Origin: Nitzschia sp. DOCU1
Lineage: Eukaryota > Bacillariophyta > Bacillariophyceae > Bacillariales > Bacillariaceae
NCBI GenBank assembly: GCA_951394045.1
Contig: OX595988.1
Location: 3,053,352-3,117,351, forward strand
Length of the DNA: 64,000 nucleotides
Direction: 5' to 3'
The translations under genes were made by a program, and so were the position numbers. The number at the start of each line of letters is the position of its first letter. The stretch's first letter is position 1. Under the pieces are notes generated by a model, which did no database searches, had not been told where the DNA came from, and worked only from the letters and a program-made list of their open reading frames with translations. Below are positions 50,101 through 61,985 of the stretch, piece after piece.

Positions 50101-53100
50101 AAAGTTGCAGCTCCATTTGCGCGAATGACTCGAGAGAAACTGGTTGCGCCGGAGAGTTCAAGACCGGATCTGATGACGCAGGACTCGCCAATAAAGTCCT
50201 TAAGGCGTTCGAATGAAACCAAGAACATTCGTCAGTGTCGTCCTTGTCAATTAGCTCCAGGATCCAGTGTGAAACAATGACAGAGCGAATACAATCACCG
50301 TTGACTTCCAATTGAGACTGAAAATGGGATAAGGTCCATAAGAAGGCCCTTCTACAAAATTCCTGGACTTGATCGAGAGCACCCACTTTCTGAAAGGAAT
50401 GCATGCATATTCGGCATTGATCGAAGAATCCAATGTTAACGTCATGATCTCGGCGATCCGATTGTAGCTGATGGCAAAAATAAGAAACGACAGCCGCCAG
50501 GAGTCTTTGGCATGATCCGTCGTCATCATCGTCGCCTCCCATCTTCTCGAATGCAAGTGCGGATTCACGAGCTCGTTGGATCACATCGTCACGAACTGTC
50601 GGTGCAACGCCTTCTATCAGATCCACGTTTATCAGGTTGACGCTTTTGCCTGGGATCAAACAAGTGGACGCAACCACTTGGACCATCGGTAGGAGAAGTT
50701 GTGCACTTTGGCCCAGTTGAGGAACAATGTGTTCCTCAAGATGTCGAACTATCAAGTTGCAGTCCTCCAATTGCCATTGCAACGGCTTAACAGACGATGA
50801 TTCGTCGAGTCCATCCAAGGAGGCTCCAATTTCGGCCATCATTTCGATAAGCACCAGAAAGGAACGGATAGTCCCAGTTTGATCTGGTAGCATTTCCTCG
50901 GGAGCACGCAATGAAAGTATTCTTGACAGGAGCATGCCCGCAGGGCTGGGACGTTTCGCTAGAACTATCCGCGTCTTTTGGTCCTCGGGTGTGGTACCCG
51001 CCAGAAACGCTAGCCACGCACCATTGAAATAATTGTCGTCAACGTTGTGATTCTGTTTGGAGGAATCCACCTTGGCAGCTTCTGCAATGAGACGCCGGAT
51101 GGACGAGCGAGCTAGCGCCGTCGGTTGGTAGTTGGTAGCGACTGGTGAAAAGACGTGTTTGCAATGAGATGCCAAAAAGTTGAGAAAGTCCACCGTGGTC
51201 CAATCCGGCAACTGACACTCTTCATTATTGTTGTAGCAATGGGGTAGTTCTCGTGCAATGACGTGACTTAACACTACCATGGCATGGTAGTTCATCTCCA
51301 GAGACTGAAGTGAACCAGCCAGATGCGCGAGTCGAGCGGAAAGTTGATAGTCGGAATCACCCTCTTGTTGTTGAGCAAGGTACTGGTACATGGGCAAGGA
51401 ATACAGAGTGGGAACAATCGATGGTAGGATCCTGGAAGCGTCCGTTCGTTGTCTCGCCAATAATGCAATAGACTTGGCACACTTTTCCAGTAAAGCATTT
51501 GGAAGGCGGTCCTCCTGAAAAAATATGCGATACATTTCTCGAATGGTATCATTGGCCATTCCTTCGTAGTATTCTCGATCGACGCCGTCGTCCCCACTCA
51601 TTTCACTCAAACGCCCAAAGACTGCCATTGGTCGAATGTAACATTCCACTGCCATATCCAACATTGCATTGACCTTGGATGGGTCAGTGGTAGAAGTACA
51701 TGCCTTGGCCATGACCAGTGCTACGGGCCCGAAGCATCGTCTCAAGACAACGGCAACAATGTGCAACGATTCCTTGTCCAAGCCTTTGTTGTTGTAGTGC
51801 TGCTGCTTCAAAACTTGAAAAATGCAGCGATGGAGGGAGAGTGCCGAGAGTAGCTTGAAATAGCGATTTTGATCGTCGGTGGATAGCGTCGTCGTCCACT
51901 GTGAGAGTACTGTCGATTCAAAGGCTCCCACCAGCTCCGAGAGGTAGCTAGAAATATCATCGGAGCCACCAAACCAGTCGTTTTTTGCTGAATGATTCTT
52001 TCCTGTCGTCGTCATTAGTAGATGCTTGGATTGAATCGCCAGCAATGCCACGGAAAGAATCAAAGATCCAACACTTTTATCATCCTCGGCCATTTGGGGC
52101 ATGGCATTGCAATGCAAGGCTCGATAGACACAAAATTCGATATAGGCCATGTTCGGGGGACTGGCTGCCGCCACCGCAATAGCGTCCAACTTGGATCCAA
52201 TAGACTCATAAAAGATTCCCAGGGGCAAAGTGGACGCCACTGGAAGTGACGTTTGTTGCTGTTGCACGTAAACACTGGCTGCCTTCCAGGCATAGCTGCA
52301 GGCAGATTCAAATTGCGTTTCTCGAATGACGGCTCGTCCCTCATTTGTGGTCGTTTCTGGCAATAGGAGTTCAATGGCATCTTGTCGCAATACCAAACAA
52401 GCATTCTCCAGTTCAAGAGGACTTGTAAACAACGCTGTCCCTTTGAATTTGGCAGCCATGTCCCAGAGCAATCGATGTGCTGCTTTGCAATGAGCCGGCA
52501 AGTCTTTGATGCATTCGTTATCCCCCGAATCTGCCACAAAACCGAGCCATGGGAGATAAAACGAGGAGAGTAGTTGCCGTAGAGACTGTGGAAGAGGATG
52601 CTTGTGTGTTTGCAGCAAGAGTCGAGCTAGATCCCCATATCTAGCCGCAGCTGCCTCGACCTGTCGAGCTTTGGATTCGGCCGATGATGACGACTTTGCC
52701 GCTAGTGCGGACATTTGCCACCACATTGCCCCTTGGGCCGAGGCACAAGCAAGGCAGGCTTTCAACGCGATTGTCACTACTTGACGCAAGGTCATGGTGC
52801 CGGTAGCCGTAGAAACCTTGCTGTCACTGTGACTCCAGACCGGCACTACCACACCCACTTCGTTGCCGAGTCGATGTTGAAATCGAACGATCCGACCACA
52901 ATTACAAAAATACAAAGGCAGTAACTTGCAAAGACCTTCCATGGCTGCCATGACAATTAGTCCGAGTTTGTCATTTTGTTCGGAGGGGACTTTGTTAGTG
53001 TCAGCACTGCTGCTGCTGCTGGCAGTGGTAATCACGTGATATAGCAATCGAATGTTCGTTTCAACCTGGCCGATGGAAGAATCCTCCAATGCCGCCACCG

Positions 53101-53524
53101 CTCGTATACAGTGTACCGCCACAAACAGATACTTATCCACCATGCTGGTAGTTTGTTGCTGTTGCTGTTGTTGTTTGATGAGTTTGCGGGCCAGACTCAC
53201 TAGAGCGGAAGCATGTTCCTGGACATGCCAAAGGCCCGTGGCGGCATTGGAAACGAGCGAGGCACGCAAGACACTTTCCTCCAAGTTGGATTCCTCTTGA
53301 AACAACGAGGCTGTAGAAATAATTGCTTTGAGGCAGTTTCGAAATTCTGCCAGAGCATCCAAAAGAACATTGGTGCTGTTTGTGGGAGCTGCGACACATG
53401 CATGATTCGATGATTGACTAGTAGTGTCCTCGTTCTCCTTATCCTCCAGAGGTGGAGCCTTTCGTCTTCGACGATGAGGCGTCTTGGAGGAGGCTGTTAC
53501 TGTCGAAGAAGATGACGACGACAT
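47185..53524 (-). CDS. ESP1: Separase (cohesin-cleaving cysteine protease)
   Basis: Two exons, 49423-53524 and 47185-49346, with intron 49347-49422 (GTTTGT..TTCTTCAG), give 2087 residues from the ATG at 53522-53524. The last 300 residues are the peptidase domain: LLMYFGHGGAQTCF with the catalytic His (about residue 1941), ILMGCSSGRLVSV with the catalytic Cys (about 1978), [31 protein letters not shown] as the typical last block. The long N-terminal part is helical and repeat-like (ARM/TPR type), as in other separases. The enzyme cuts the cohesin kleisin at anaphase onset and is restrained by securin. Without the splice, the upstream frame ends soon after DVFSGLSQ. The region before the N-terminal ATG is open for 25 more codons without a Met. 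Confidence 0.93.
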
Positions 53525-54099
53525 GGCGAAGGGTATACCGGTAATACTGTCGTTTTTGCTGCCGTCCTGGCCATTATCATCATTGTCGTTGTTCACCACA
53601 AGCTTTGTTTTCCGCTACACAATTTTCAACGTACCAAATGTACTGCGCGCCATCTTTTTTGAAAGTCGAATTCGGAATCTCCTCCAGAGCGATCGATCAA
53701 GTCGAAAGTGCCGACGTCATCTGAACGTCTGGCCGTCGAGCGATTCCCAAATTCGACAAATGCCAAGGGCCTGTCACACACGTGACGTGCTCCTAAATTC
53801 ATGTGTTTGGCACCGACATGCGCGCCCGGAGAGGTGCACCTCTCTAAATTCCAAAAAGTATGATCTACATGGCTGTATGATGATCATTCGGCACCTGCAC
53901 CTCCAGGTCTACCCAACGCTCACAATTTTTGTCTACTTGCGAATTTGTTCAACGCCAAGGGGGGCTCACAAATTTTTGGCCACAACTCCTCTCATTCTCT
54001 CTTGCTGACAGTTGTGGTACGTAGTAGTAGCAGTAGTAGACGACAAGAAGCACAAATTTTGTCTTGGTTTTCCAAAAGTTAACATCAACAACAACAACC
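53525..54099. promoter_or_regulatory. Divergent region, separase and array gene A
   Basis: About 575 bp between two divergent starts holding both promoters. CAACAACAACAACC lies just before the ATG of array gene A as a likely leader. No gene seen. Confidence 0.45.
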
Positions 54100-55719
54100 A
54101 TGATGAAGAAGATTGTGTTTGGAACCTTGGCGCTAGCCTTGAGCGCCACAGCGGAAACCACGACATCGACGATTACTGCAGAGGAACGACAACGTCGTCA
54201 GCAGCAGCGAAGAATGAATGGGCATGCAAAGGGTCACCATCAGCATGGACCCAATCCTTCTTCCTCGGGACAGCGGACAGCTTCCAACGCTGACTCGTCG
54301 GGTACTACCAATAACAATCACCACCACAACAATGGTGGTGGTGCAGCGCCCAACCCAGAAGATACGGCACGTCATGTACACTCGGATGATTGGTATGATG
54401 ATTACTTCACATACTATGATGACCAGTACTATACTTCCACAGGAAAGGGCAAAGGAGGAGGTGTCTATTATGATGATCAATACACTGGCAGCGGCAGTGG
54501 CAAGGGCAAGGGCAAGGGCGGTGCTTATTATGATGATGCATACTATGGCAGCGGAAAGGGCAAGGGCAAGGGCAGCGGCGGTGGTGCCTACTACGATGAT
54601 TACTACATCGCCGATGACTATGTAGTACCCGTGGACGACTTTGTCGGATGGGATGACGTCTTTAATGACGACTTTTGGGCCCCTGCGGATGACTACATGA
54701 CCACGGATGACTACTATGGTGGTGGTAGTGGTGGCAAGGGCGACCCTGGCTACTACGATGATGTTTACTATGACGACTACTATCTTGGCGGTAGTGGAGG
54801 CAAGGGCAAGGGCAAGGGAGGACGGAGTAGCAAGAAATCATCCAAAAAATCCAAAAAGTCGTCCAAAAAGTCCTCCAAGAAAGGAGGATACGATGATGAT
54901 ATGTTCCTTGTTGATGACTTGTAAGTTCTTGCTTCGTCGTTTTGGTGTGACACGACGAAGTAACTTTCCACTAATCACTCACACGGATCCATGTGCACTC
55001 GACTTTTGTTCTTTCTCGCTTTACAGCTTTGTGAATGACGATTTGTAAGTTTTGTGAATGTGGCGTAACCTTGTTTTGGCAACTTGTTTGTTTTACTAGT
55101 GTGCTCACTCTTTCATTTTTCGCAATGCAGCTTCAATCCAGGAAATCCCCGACCTACCCTCTCGTTGACGGGAGAAGCCGCATCTCCAGGACCCTTGCTC
55201 GCCGTTGTACCGGATACGTCTAACCCAGATCCACTCTCTGTGGGAACGGTGTACCCATTTGGAAATATGACATTCAGCGCGGCCAATGTGGAGGTCGAGC
55301 TCGTTGACCTGTACCTTGAAACGGAGTTGACGCAGTTTAAAATCCGTCTCGATGGATACTGCACGCGGACTGGAACCCCCGAAGAAACTGCGGAAGGATA
55401 CTGTCACTTTACGTACACTGTCGAAGATCCATTGACACTGACAATTGTTGGAAAATTCGTAGCGGAAGGTCCCTTCACGAATCCAAACGTGATGTCCTTC
55501 AATCCTTGCTCAAGTCTCCAAGTCACTGGTGGAAACGGTGTTTTCACGGGTTCTAGTGGTCTGGTGGCTGTATGCCCCTCGATCCTGAATGAAGATTTCT
55601 CACCACCATTGATCGAGTCTCTACCGCCAGGTCAAGATTTGTTTGAGGATGTGGATGGGTACCTACACCTGATCGACATGAGTTTGGATCAGGAATTTGT
55701 TGTCTTAAATGCGGTATAA
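54100..55719 (+). CDS. Array gene A: Tyr/Lys/Asp-rich secreted protein with AOC/dirigent-type barrel
   Basis: Three exons, 54100-54920, 55027-55044 and 55131-55719, give 475 residues. Exon 1 has a signal peptide (MMKKIVFGTLALALSATA), a His/Asn/Gly-rich linker, and RHVHSDDWYDDYF, then a long YDD/GKGKG low-complexity region ending in a lysine cluster (RSSKKSSKKSKKSSKKSSKK). This resembles the lysine clusters of diatom silaffins and cingulins. An 18-nt micro-exon adds six residues. Exon 3 encodes a beta-barrel-like domain (LDGYCTRTG, EGYCHFTYTVED, LTIVGKFVAEGPF, LQVTGGNGVFTGSSGLV) matching the allene-oxide-cyclase/dirigent pattern of Cys and Gly motifs. Start at the ATG at 54100, which begins the signal peptide. 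A secreted wall or silica role is inferred. Confidence 0.85.
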
Positions 55720-56915
55720 ACATATAATCAAGAATAGTAACAGTGCAACACAGCATCATAAGTATCACCCATTGTCCACTCAAAGATAAATCTACTACGC
55801 CGGAGTAAAAAGTTGTTGAAGACAAGAAGCTAGCTAGTCTAGTCTGCGAATAATGTCCGGCATTGGTTGGCTGCTGTGCTGCTCCTGTTGAACGAGGAGT
55901 GCCGCCTGACGACAGTGTCCTTCCCTGATGGAAAAAGGAGACGAAAATCGCCGCCTTGAGAAGTCAATCAGGTTGCGAGCCATGACAGCCCACTCGACTA
56001 AATGGCGCCGCCTTTTGTTCATTGTTTGGCGCACGATCGAAGAGGTGCTCACTCCGCGATAGAGCTGCTCGATGGAATTTCAATAGTGACATGGGTGATG
56101 CTGAGTGAAGAGTTTCTTCTTTCACGTGCAGTACCATCCTCAAGACCCTCCATCTTCCACTTTGCAACGATGTTGGAAACAATTCTTGGCTCGACCGCCA
56201 TATTCGAAACCCCTACTGGCCTACCGCAACCACACTAATGCTCTTGTTGGTTTAGACCGAATGATCGTGGCCTACAAACGCCCACCGAATCTTGGCAACC
56301 TCCTCTCTTACCGGAAGCTGCGGCCCAGTGCAAAAGGCCCCCCTGTTTCGTCCTACCTCCCTGGGACTAGAAACTAGGCGGGGCCATCTTGCTTTGCCCT
56401 TCCACTCAGATGACAACACTCCCGCAACTGCTGCTACTCACATGGACTCACTTGACCACATTCCCATCCGATGGCAGCATACCGCTCTACTAAAACTTTT
56501 CGAGACTCTTCTGGCCCTCGAGAAACCAAAGGACCTAGCCCGCTGATGAAGCACCTCGCGAAACAACTGCTCCCATTGTTCGGAGATGTCCTTGCAATCT
56601 CTCCTTGGATAAATATCTACTGTAGATAGTAAGCTCTAGCTACTATCTACTTTAATTGTTGTTACTCGTCGTACGGTAGCCTCGCGCCTGCGGCGCTCGG
56701 CGGGGGGGGGGGTCGGTAAAGAAAAAATGAGACTCGTGCGCCGGCACCCAATTTTTTTGGCATCGAGCACCTCAACGGTCACGACGACCAGGTTACCGCA
56801 CGCCCTTCACAATTTTGGTGAGCACGATCCAATAAGCATAAAACAACTCGGTGCTTGGGTTCCGTGATAGTTGGACTCAAAAAAAGGTACCGATCTCGCT
56901 TGAACGTGGTCAACC
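55720..56915. other. Intergenic in the array
   Basis: About 1.2 kb between array genes A and B. Contains a run of 11 G at 56702-56712. Several open frames exist but none is protein-like; it may be a relic of older duplications, though I could not align it to the array genes. Confidence 0.4.
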
Positions 56916-58185
56916 ATGAAGTACAACATCCAATCGCTCCTCGGAGCGGCTAGTATCGCCTTCTCTGCATCCGCCTCGGCATACAACTTCGATGACCAAG
57001 AAAGAGTATTGCAGCGCACAAAGGAACTGAAAGATAATTCCACGCCGTTTACTGGTGACGAAGTGAACCGTCTCAAGTCCATGATCAAGAATGGGCGTTT
57101 GAAAGTTGTTCCCGAACAGAAAGATTCCCTGCCCGAAGCTCAGGACGAAAAGGATGGTGTGTTTACTCGCGCGCTAAAGAAGAAAGGAGGACCCCCCGGC
57201 GCACCCAAGGAGGTGAGGACGCGACCGGGAGGCGGTGAAAAAAAGAAGGGCAGGGGGCGAAAGGGAGGAAGAGGAAAAGAAAGAACGATGCCGGGACCGG
57301 AGCCAGAGCCAGAGCCAAAGAAACATCACAAAAAGGCTGGCCGAAACGCTCCTCCGCCAGGTGAGCAGCCTCACCACCCAAAGAATGCTGGAAGGCAAAA
57401 GCCACAGGATGCCGGACGCCATTACAACTATGAGGATGACTATTGGGGAGGCTATGAAGACGAGTAAGTATAATCGAAGCATGAGAAATTTCTTGGTACA
57501 AGCGGTGACTTACATGTTGATATCCTTTCCCAGTTTCGTCGCTGGCGATGACTTTCTCGGTTTCGATGACTTGTTTGCTTTCGATGACTTGTTTGCTTTC
57601 GATGACGATCTATTCGGTGGTGGTGGCCTAGAATACGTGTACATGTTCTTGGAAGGCTTCCAAGATGCTACGAACTTACAGGCCGCCATTCCTCCCGATC
57701 CAAGTCTCCCAAACGAATTTGATCCGGGTACCATGTATCTTTTCAACCAGGAACCAGTATTTGGAGTCCTCTACGACAACTTCAACAGCAACTCGACTTC
57801 GGGCATGACCGTCAACGAATCTGATCAGTTTGCATCCGTGACAGGAAAATGCATTCGCACTGACCCGCATGATCAGCTTGACCCTGCCTATGTGGGTCTA
57901 GCCTACTGTCAGTTCGTCTATACTTTTGTTGGCTCAATCTCTGACGAACTGACTGCTGAAGGTCCAATTCAAATCGGAGAGGAAGTTGTGCTGCCCGTTA
58001 CGGGTGGGACTGGTATTTACCGCCGAACAGTCGGGGAAATCATCCTGACTCCCGCCGACCCTCTTAGTCTGGCAGATGTCCCCCCAGCGATTGACTTCTC
58101 TTTTGAAGAAGACCTACCCGCCTCATATTACATGGCGGCATATATTTACATGGACCAAAGCCTGATACCGTCTGAGGTCCTCTAA
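56916..58185 (+). CDS. Array gene B: Lys/Pro-rich secreted protein with AOC/dirigent-type barrel
   Basis: Two exons, 56916-57463 and 57534-58185, with intron 57464-57533 (GTAAGT..TTCCCAG), give 399 residues. A signal peptide (IQSLLGAASIAFSASASA) is followed by a charged helical part, then basic Gly/Lys/Arg/Pro-rich sequence (KKKGRGRKGGRGKERT, PEPEPEPKKHHKKAGRN) and DDYWGGYEDE before the splice. Exon 2 begins FDDLFAFDDLFAFDDDLFGG and then carries the barrel: YMFLEGFQDATN, GKCIRTDPHDQ, AYCQFVYTF, LTAEGPIQIG, VLPVTGGTGIYRRTVGEIIL. The last block closely matches the strand of allene oxide cyclases and dirigent proteins. It lacks the YDD/GKGKG run of genes A and C but keeps the same exon plan, so it is a divergent member. 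Confidence 0.87.
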
Positions 58186-58780
58186 CTGTGACCTCTGGAA
58201 AAATGAAGGTTGTATCAGTAGATTAAAGAATTTTCCCCGTCACCGACTCAGGAGCAACAGCTTGTAACGTAGCATAGACAAACATACAGTATGCCCCTTG
58301 TGTATATTCCATGTGCCGCCGGGTTAGGTAGGGGCGGATAGCAGCTTCCTCTGTTGCTGGAACTCATAGCTACACCTTACGTGTTCTTTTGCGTCGTGCA
58401 TAATGCCTTACCTGGTACTCAGCGTCGTAGTACCAGGCACGCGAACGCGGGGCGAGCAAACCAAAAACGCCTGGCCGACCCAAATTTTTGTCGAAACCGC
58501 CGCATATTTTTCTTGCACATGGAATTCAACACTCGCAAATGTGTCAACAGAGAGCAGCTCTATCTACCATGGGGATAGTAAAGGTGCGCACAAAAGTCAG
58601 TGAGCACCTATTTCCCGAAATAAATTTCGTCCAACGGCACCATCAACGTCTCGTGCCAAAATCGCCAGGTTATAACCCGAATACCGTGCTAACAGCCAAC
58701 TTAAAATCTGCCTCAACCATCAATAGAGTTGCATCCGAACATACTTTACTTGGTTTGAAGCTCATTCAGTACAGTGAACG
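58186..58780. other. Intergenic in the array
   Basis: About 595 bp between array genes B and C, including the promoter of C. No gene seen. Confidence 0.45.
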
Positions 58781-60534
58781 ATGAAGAATTTAAGAAGTAT
58801 CGTCGTTACGACGGTGCTGTCGTTTCCATTAGTGGTAGCAATTTCACCGTTGGAGGAAATTGAGGCCAGAGTCAAGAAGTCGGATATCAAACCCGGCAAA
58901 AGCGACGAAACGCTAAATGCATTGATCAAGAGCGGCTTCATAAAACCGGCTGATGCTCTATCAAGAAACAAAGGCAACCGAGCCCGTATGCTGAGTGCAC
59001 ACCATGCTCATACGGGACGAAATGCGCCACCGTCCCAGCAAAATCCTCCTCAAAACCCACAACATTCAGGAAGGAACAAACCCCCGGTTGACACTGATCG
59101 TCATGTCCACAGCGACGATTGGTATGATGATTATTTCATCTACTATGACGACTGGAATGTTGGAAAAGGCGGCTCTTACGATGACTACGTTGTCGACGAC
59201 TACGTCGCGGATGACCTTTGGAATGATAACTATTATGATGACTATTACCTTGGAAAGGGCAAAGGTGGATATGATGACCAATATTACGATGACTACTACT
59301 ATGGAGAAGGCAAAGGCAAAGGAGGCAGGAGCTCAAAGAAGAGCAGTAAGAAGAGCAAGTCTAGTAAGAAAAGCCACGGAAAAGGCTCTGTATCAGGCGG
59401 CAAAGGCAAGGGTAAAGGCGGATACCAGGACGAGTAAGTTCATTCCATGCATTGCTTCATCGTTTTACCTTCGCTTTTTGATGGCATCCACTAACCCGGC
59501 GATTGTGACTGTGCAGCTATTACGTTGACGACTTCTTTATGGTAGACGATTTCTTCTTCAATGATGATTTATTCGGTGGTGGTGGCGGCGGTGGTGGCGG
59601 CCAGCTACTCTACTACATTGAAGGCTTTATTGATACAAGGGACCTTGGTCCGCCAATCTATGCCGACGCAAGCGCTCCCGACGAATACGCTGCCGGCAAT
59701 GTTAACCTCTACTCTGACACTATGCTCTGGGAGGTCAGCAGTATCGGGGCCAGTGCTTTGATTGGCCTTGTACAAGGAACTTGCACTCGAACTGATCCGA
59801 ATGATGTGCTCGACCCCGCTTACGAAGGCAGAGGACACTGCTCGTTCACGTTCGAGGCCCTGGCAGGAACCGACGTTGTCGCAAGTTTCGCCGCTGAAGG
59901 TCCTGTCATGAATGGTGCCTCGGGTAATTCCACTATTCTTGCCATCAAGGGGGGGCTCGGTCAATTTGCAGGTATATCTGGAGAGGTCTACCTTGATACC
60001 GCCTTCCTGGACTTTTCCACCACGCCCCCTGTAGCAGTTTATGATCCATCGATCGACTTCTTGGCAAGTCCGGATGGATACCTGATGTACGGGTACATCT
60101 ACTCCGACGTCAGGATCGATCTACTTGAGGATGACATTTTTGGATTCGATGATACAATTTTCGGTGACGATGCGATCTTGGGTGATGACACTTTCTTTGG
60201 CGATGATGCCCTAGTTGGTGACGATGCTTTCGTCGCCGACGATGATCCATTTTTTGGAACGCTGGCACCAACTCCTGCTGGCTCTGGTGCGGGTACTCCT
60301 GCAGGCTCCGGTGCGGCTACCGAAGGTGGCACGCCGTCACCTAGTGCTGGGGGTACCGCGTCAACTACCGCTGGGGACACCAGTGGCGCATCTCTCGGGG
60401 GATCTGCTACAGAACCAATCTTCTGTCCCGATCAACCCGAGGATGATTTCTGTGACTGTGCGAGTGACTGTGTGAACTTTCCCGACACAAGATGCTCCTG
60501 TGAGGCTGCCCAACAATGCTGCAATCTGGTATAA
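58781..60534 (+). CDS. Array gene C: Tyr/Lys/Asp-rich secreted protein with AOC/dirigent-type barrel and Cys tail
   Basis: Two exons, 58781-59433 and 59517-60534, with intron 59434-59516 (GTAAGT..GTGCAG), give 556 residues. A signal peptide (SIVVTTVLSFPLVVA) leads to ALIKSGFIKPADALSRNK, then HTGRNAPPSQQ and RHVHSDDWYDDYF (as in A), YDD/GKGKG repeats, and a lysine cluster RSSKKSSKKSKSSKKSHGK. After the splice comes a Gly-rich hinge, then the barrel: LLYYIEGFIDTRD, GTCTRTDPNDV, GHCSFTFEAL, FAAEGPVM, LAIKGGLGQFAGISGEVYL. A C-terminal addition not in A or B follows: acidic repeats (FGDDAILGDDTFFGDDALVG), a Thr/Ser/Gly/Ala stem and a tail with nine Cys (start CPDQPEDDFCDCASDCVN). Confidence 0.88.
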
Positions 60535-61096
60535 GGAGGCCCTGCTAGTATGCAACCATGATGCCAAACGTCACGCAGAGCCTTCGCCTCCACGAGCCAA
60601 CCAGTGCGGAAGCTCTTCCGAGTAGTAGTCTCTCAACAAGAAACCCACGTCATTCAAGCCAATGTATATTCAAATCTTGTGAACCAATATAGAAAGAGTT
60701 TAATTGTTACTTTTTCGTTAGGAAGCTAGCATACGACTACTCGTAGCCTACTGGAGAGGGTGCATAATAAGCCAAAGATCGATACCTCCTTGGGTAGTTG
60801 TACTACTATCTGCCGCCAACTGCCTTCGATGCCGATACCGGTAGTCGTCCTGGTCGGGCTGAACTAGAAATAATAGGCGAGTGTGCTCCTAGGTGTCAAC
60901 GGCTGTATTTTGATTGGCTGTATCTTTATGACGAGTCTTCTCACGCGCGGAAGATCTTGACCACTCCGTCGAGGATTTCGGAAGCGGCGAAGGACGGAAA
61001 ATGCCAGGTGCGTTTTGATGGGCGATCCCAAAATTGCATTCTTACTCGCCCTTGTCCTTTTGATTCTTGAACAACCTTGAAAGCAGCATTATCATC
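60535..61096. other. Intergenic
   Basis: About 560 bp between array gene C and the chalcone-isomerase-like gene; the end holds the latter's promoter. No gene seen. Confidence 0.45.
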
Positions 61097-61985
61097 ATGT
61101 TGGTATCTTGCAGTCGTCTCATCATCGCCCGACAGGCTACCGGTCGTCGTGCCGTCGATTCGGCTTCTCGCCGTCTCTTGTCGACTGCCGCCGCTACCTC
61201 CAGGAATCGTTCGTCGCAATTGGCGGCAAGTGGCGCCCTGGTCATGGCAGGCGCCATGGCCGTCGCATCGCACTATCAAAACAATCATACTACTTTCAAC
61301 GCTGCTCGTGTTCCGACTTCTGGAGATGTCTTGAGTGTAGGCACGCCCACCAAAGAACCTCAAACGGGCATTTTGTTTCCTCCCTTGTGCAATGGCATGA
61401 ACCTGGTGGGTGTGGGCGTTCGCATCAAGTATGTCTTTGTCAAGGTCTATGCTGTGGGCACCTACATGGACCCCGTCGCCATGATGGCCATTAAAAAAGG
61501 CTCCAAGGCAGACATGCAAAAGGCCTTACTCGATCCGACGTACCCTCGAACACTTCGAATCGTCATGAATCGTGGATTGTCGATTGACAAGTACACGGCG
61601 GCCATTGTCGAATCGATCGAGCCGCGATTGAAGGGACAAGAACTAGAAACGTAAGTTGATGCAACGGTGGAGGCAGATGATTGTGGGATGTTGCATGTTT
61701 CTCAGCAAGCCATTTTCTTCTTTTTTCTTTCCTTCCTTTCCTCTTCGTCTGCATTATAGTTTGGAAGAATTCAAAAAGCTAAACCCTCAGGTAGATTTGG
61801 TAGAGGGAGCTGAAATTGAAATGACGATTCGAGGAGATACCCTCTTGTACAAGAATGCTGTTGGAGGTGTCGGATCGCTCAAATCTCGATTGTTTTGTGA
61901 AGCTCTCTGTGATGTTTACTATGGCGACGATCCGGTCAGTCCTACCCACAAGGATTCCGTTTTGGAAGGTATTCCCAAGTTGTAA
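61097..61985 (+). CDS. Chalcone-isomerase-like protein, mitochondrial type
   Basis: Two exons, 61097-61650 and 61760-61985, with intron 61651-61759 (GTAAGT..ATTATAG), give 259 residues. The start MLVSCSRLIIARQATGRRAV and following Arg/Ser/Ala stretch (RRLLSTAAATSRNRSS) form an amphipathic presequence of mitochondrial type, then a hydrophobic segment (LAASGALVMAGAMAVAS). The domain has GMNLVGVGVRIKYVFVKVYAVGTYM, PRTLRIVMNRGLSIDKYTAAIVESI, and after the splice LEEFKKLN, GDTLLYKNAV, RLFCEALCDVYYGDDPVS. Chalcone-isomerase-fold proteins of this branch (yeast Aim18 type, and fatty-acid-binding relatives) are not known to make flavonoids. A haem- or lipid-related mitochondrial role is possible. Confidence 0.9.
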
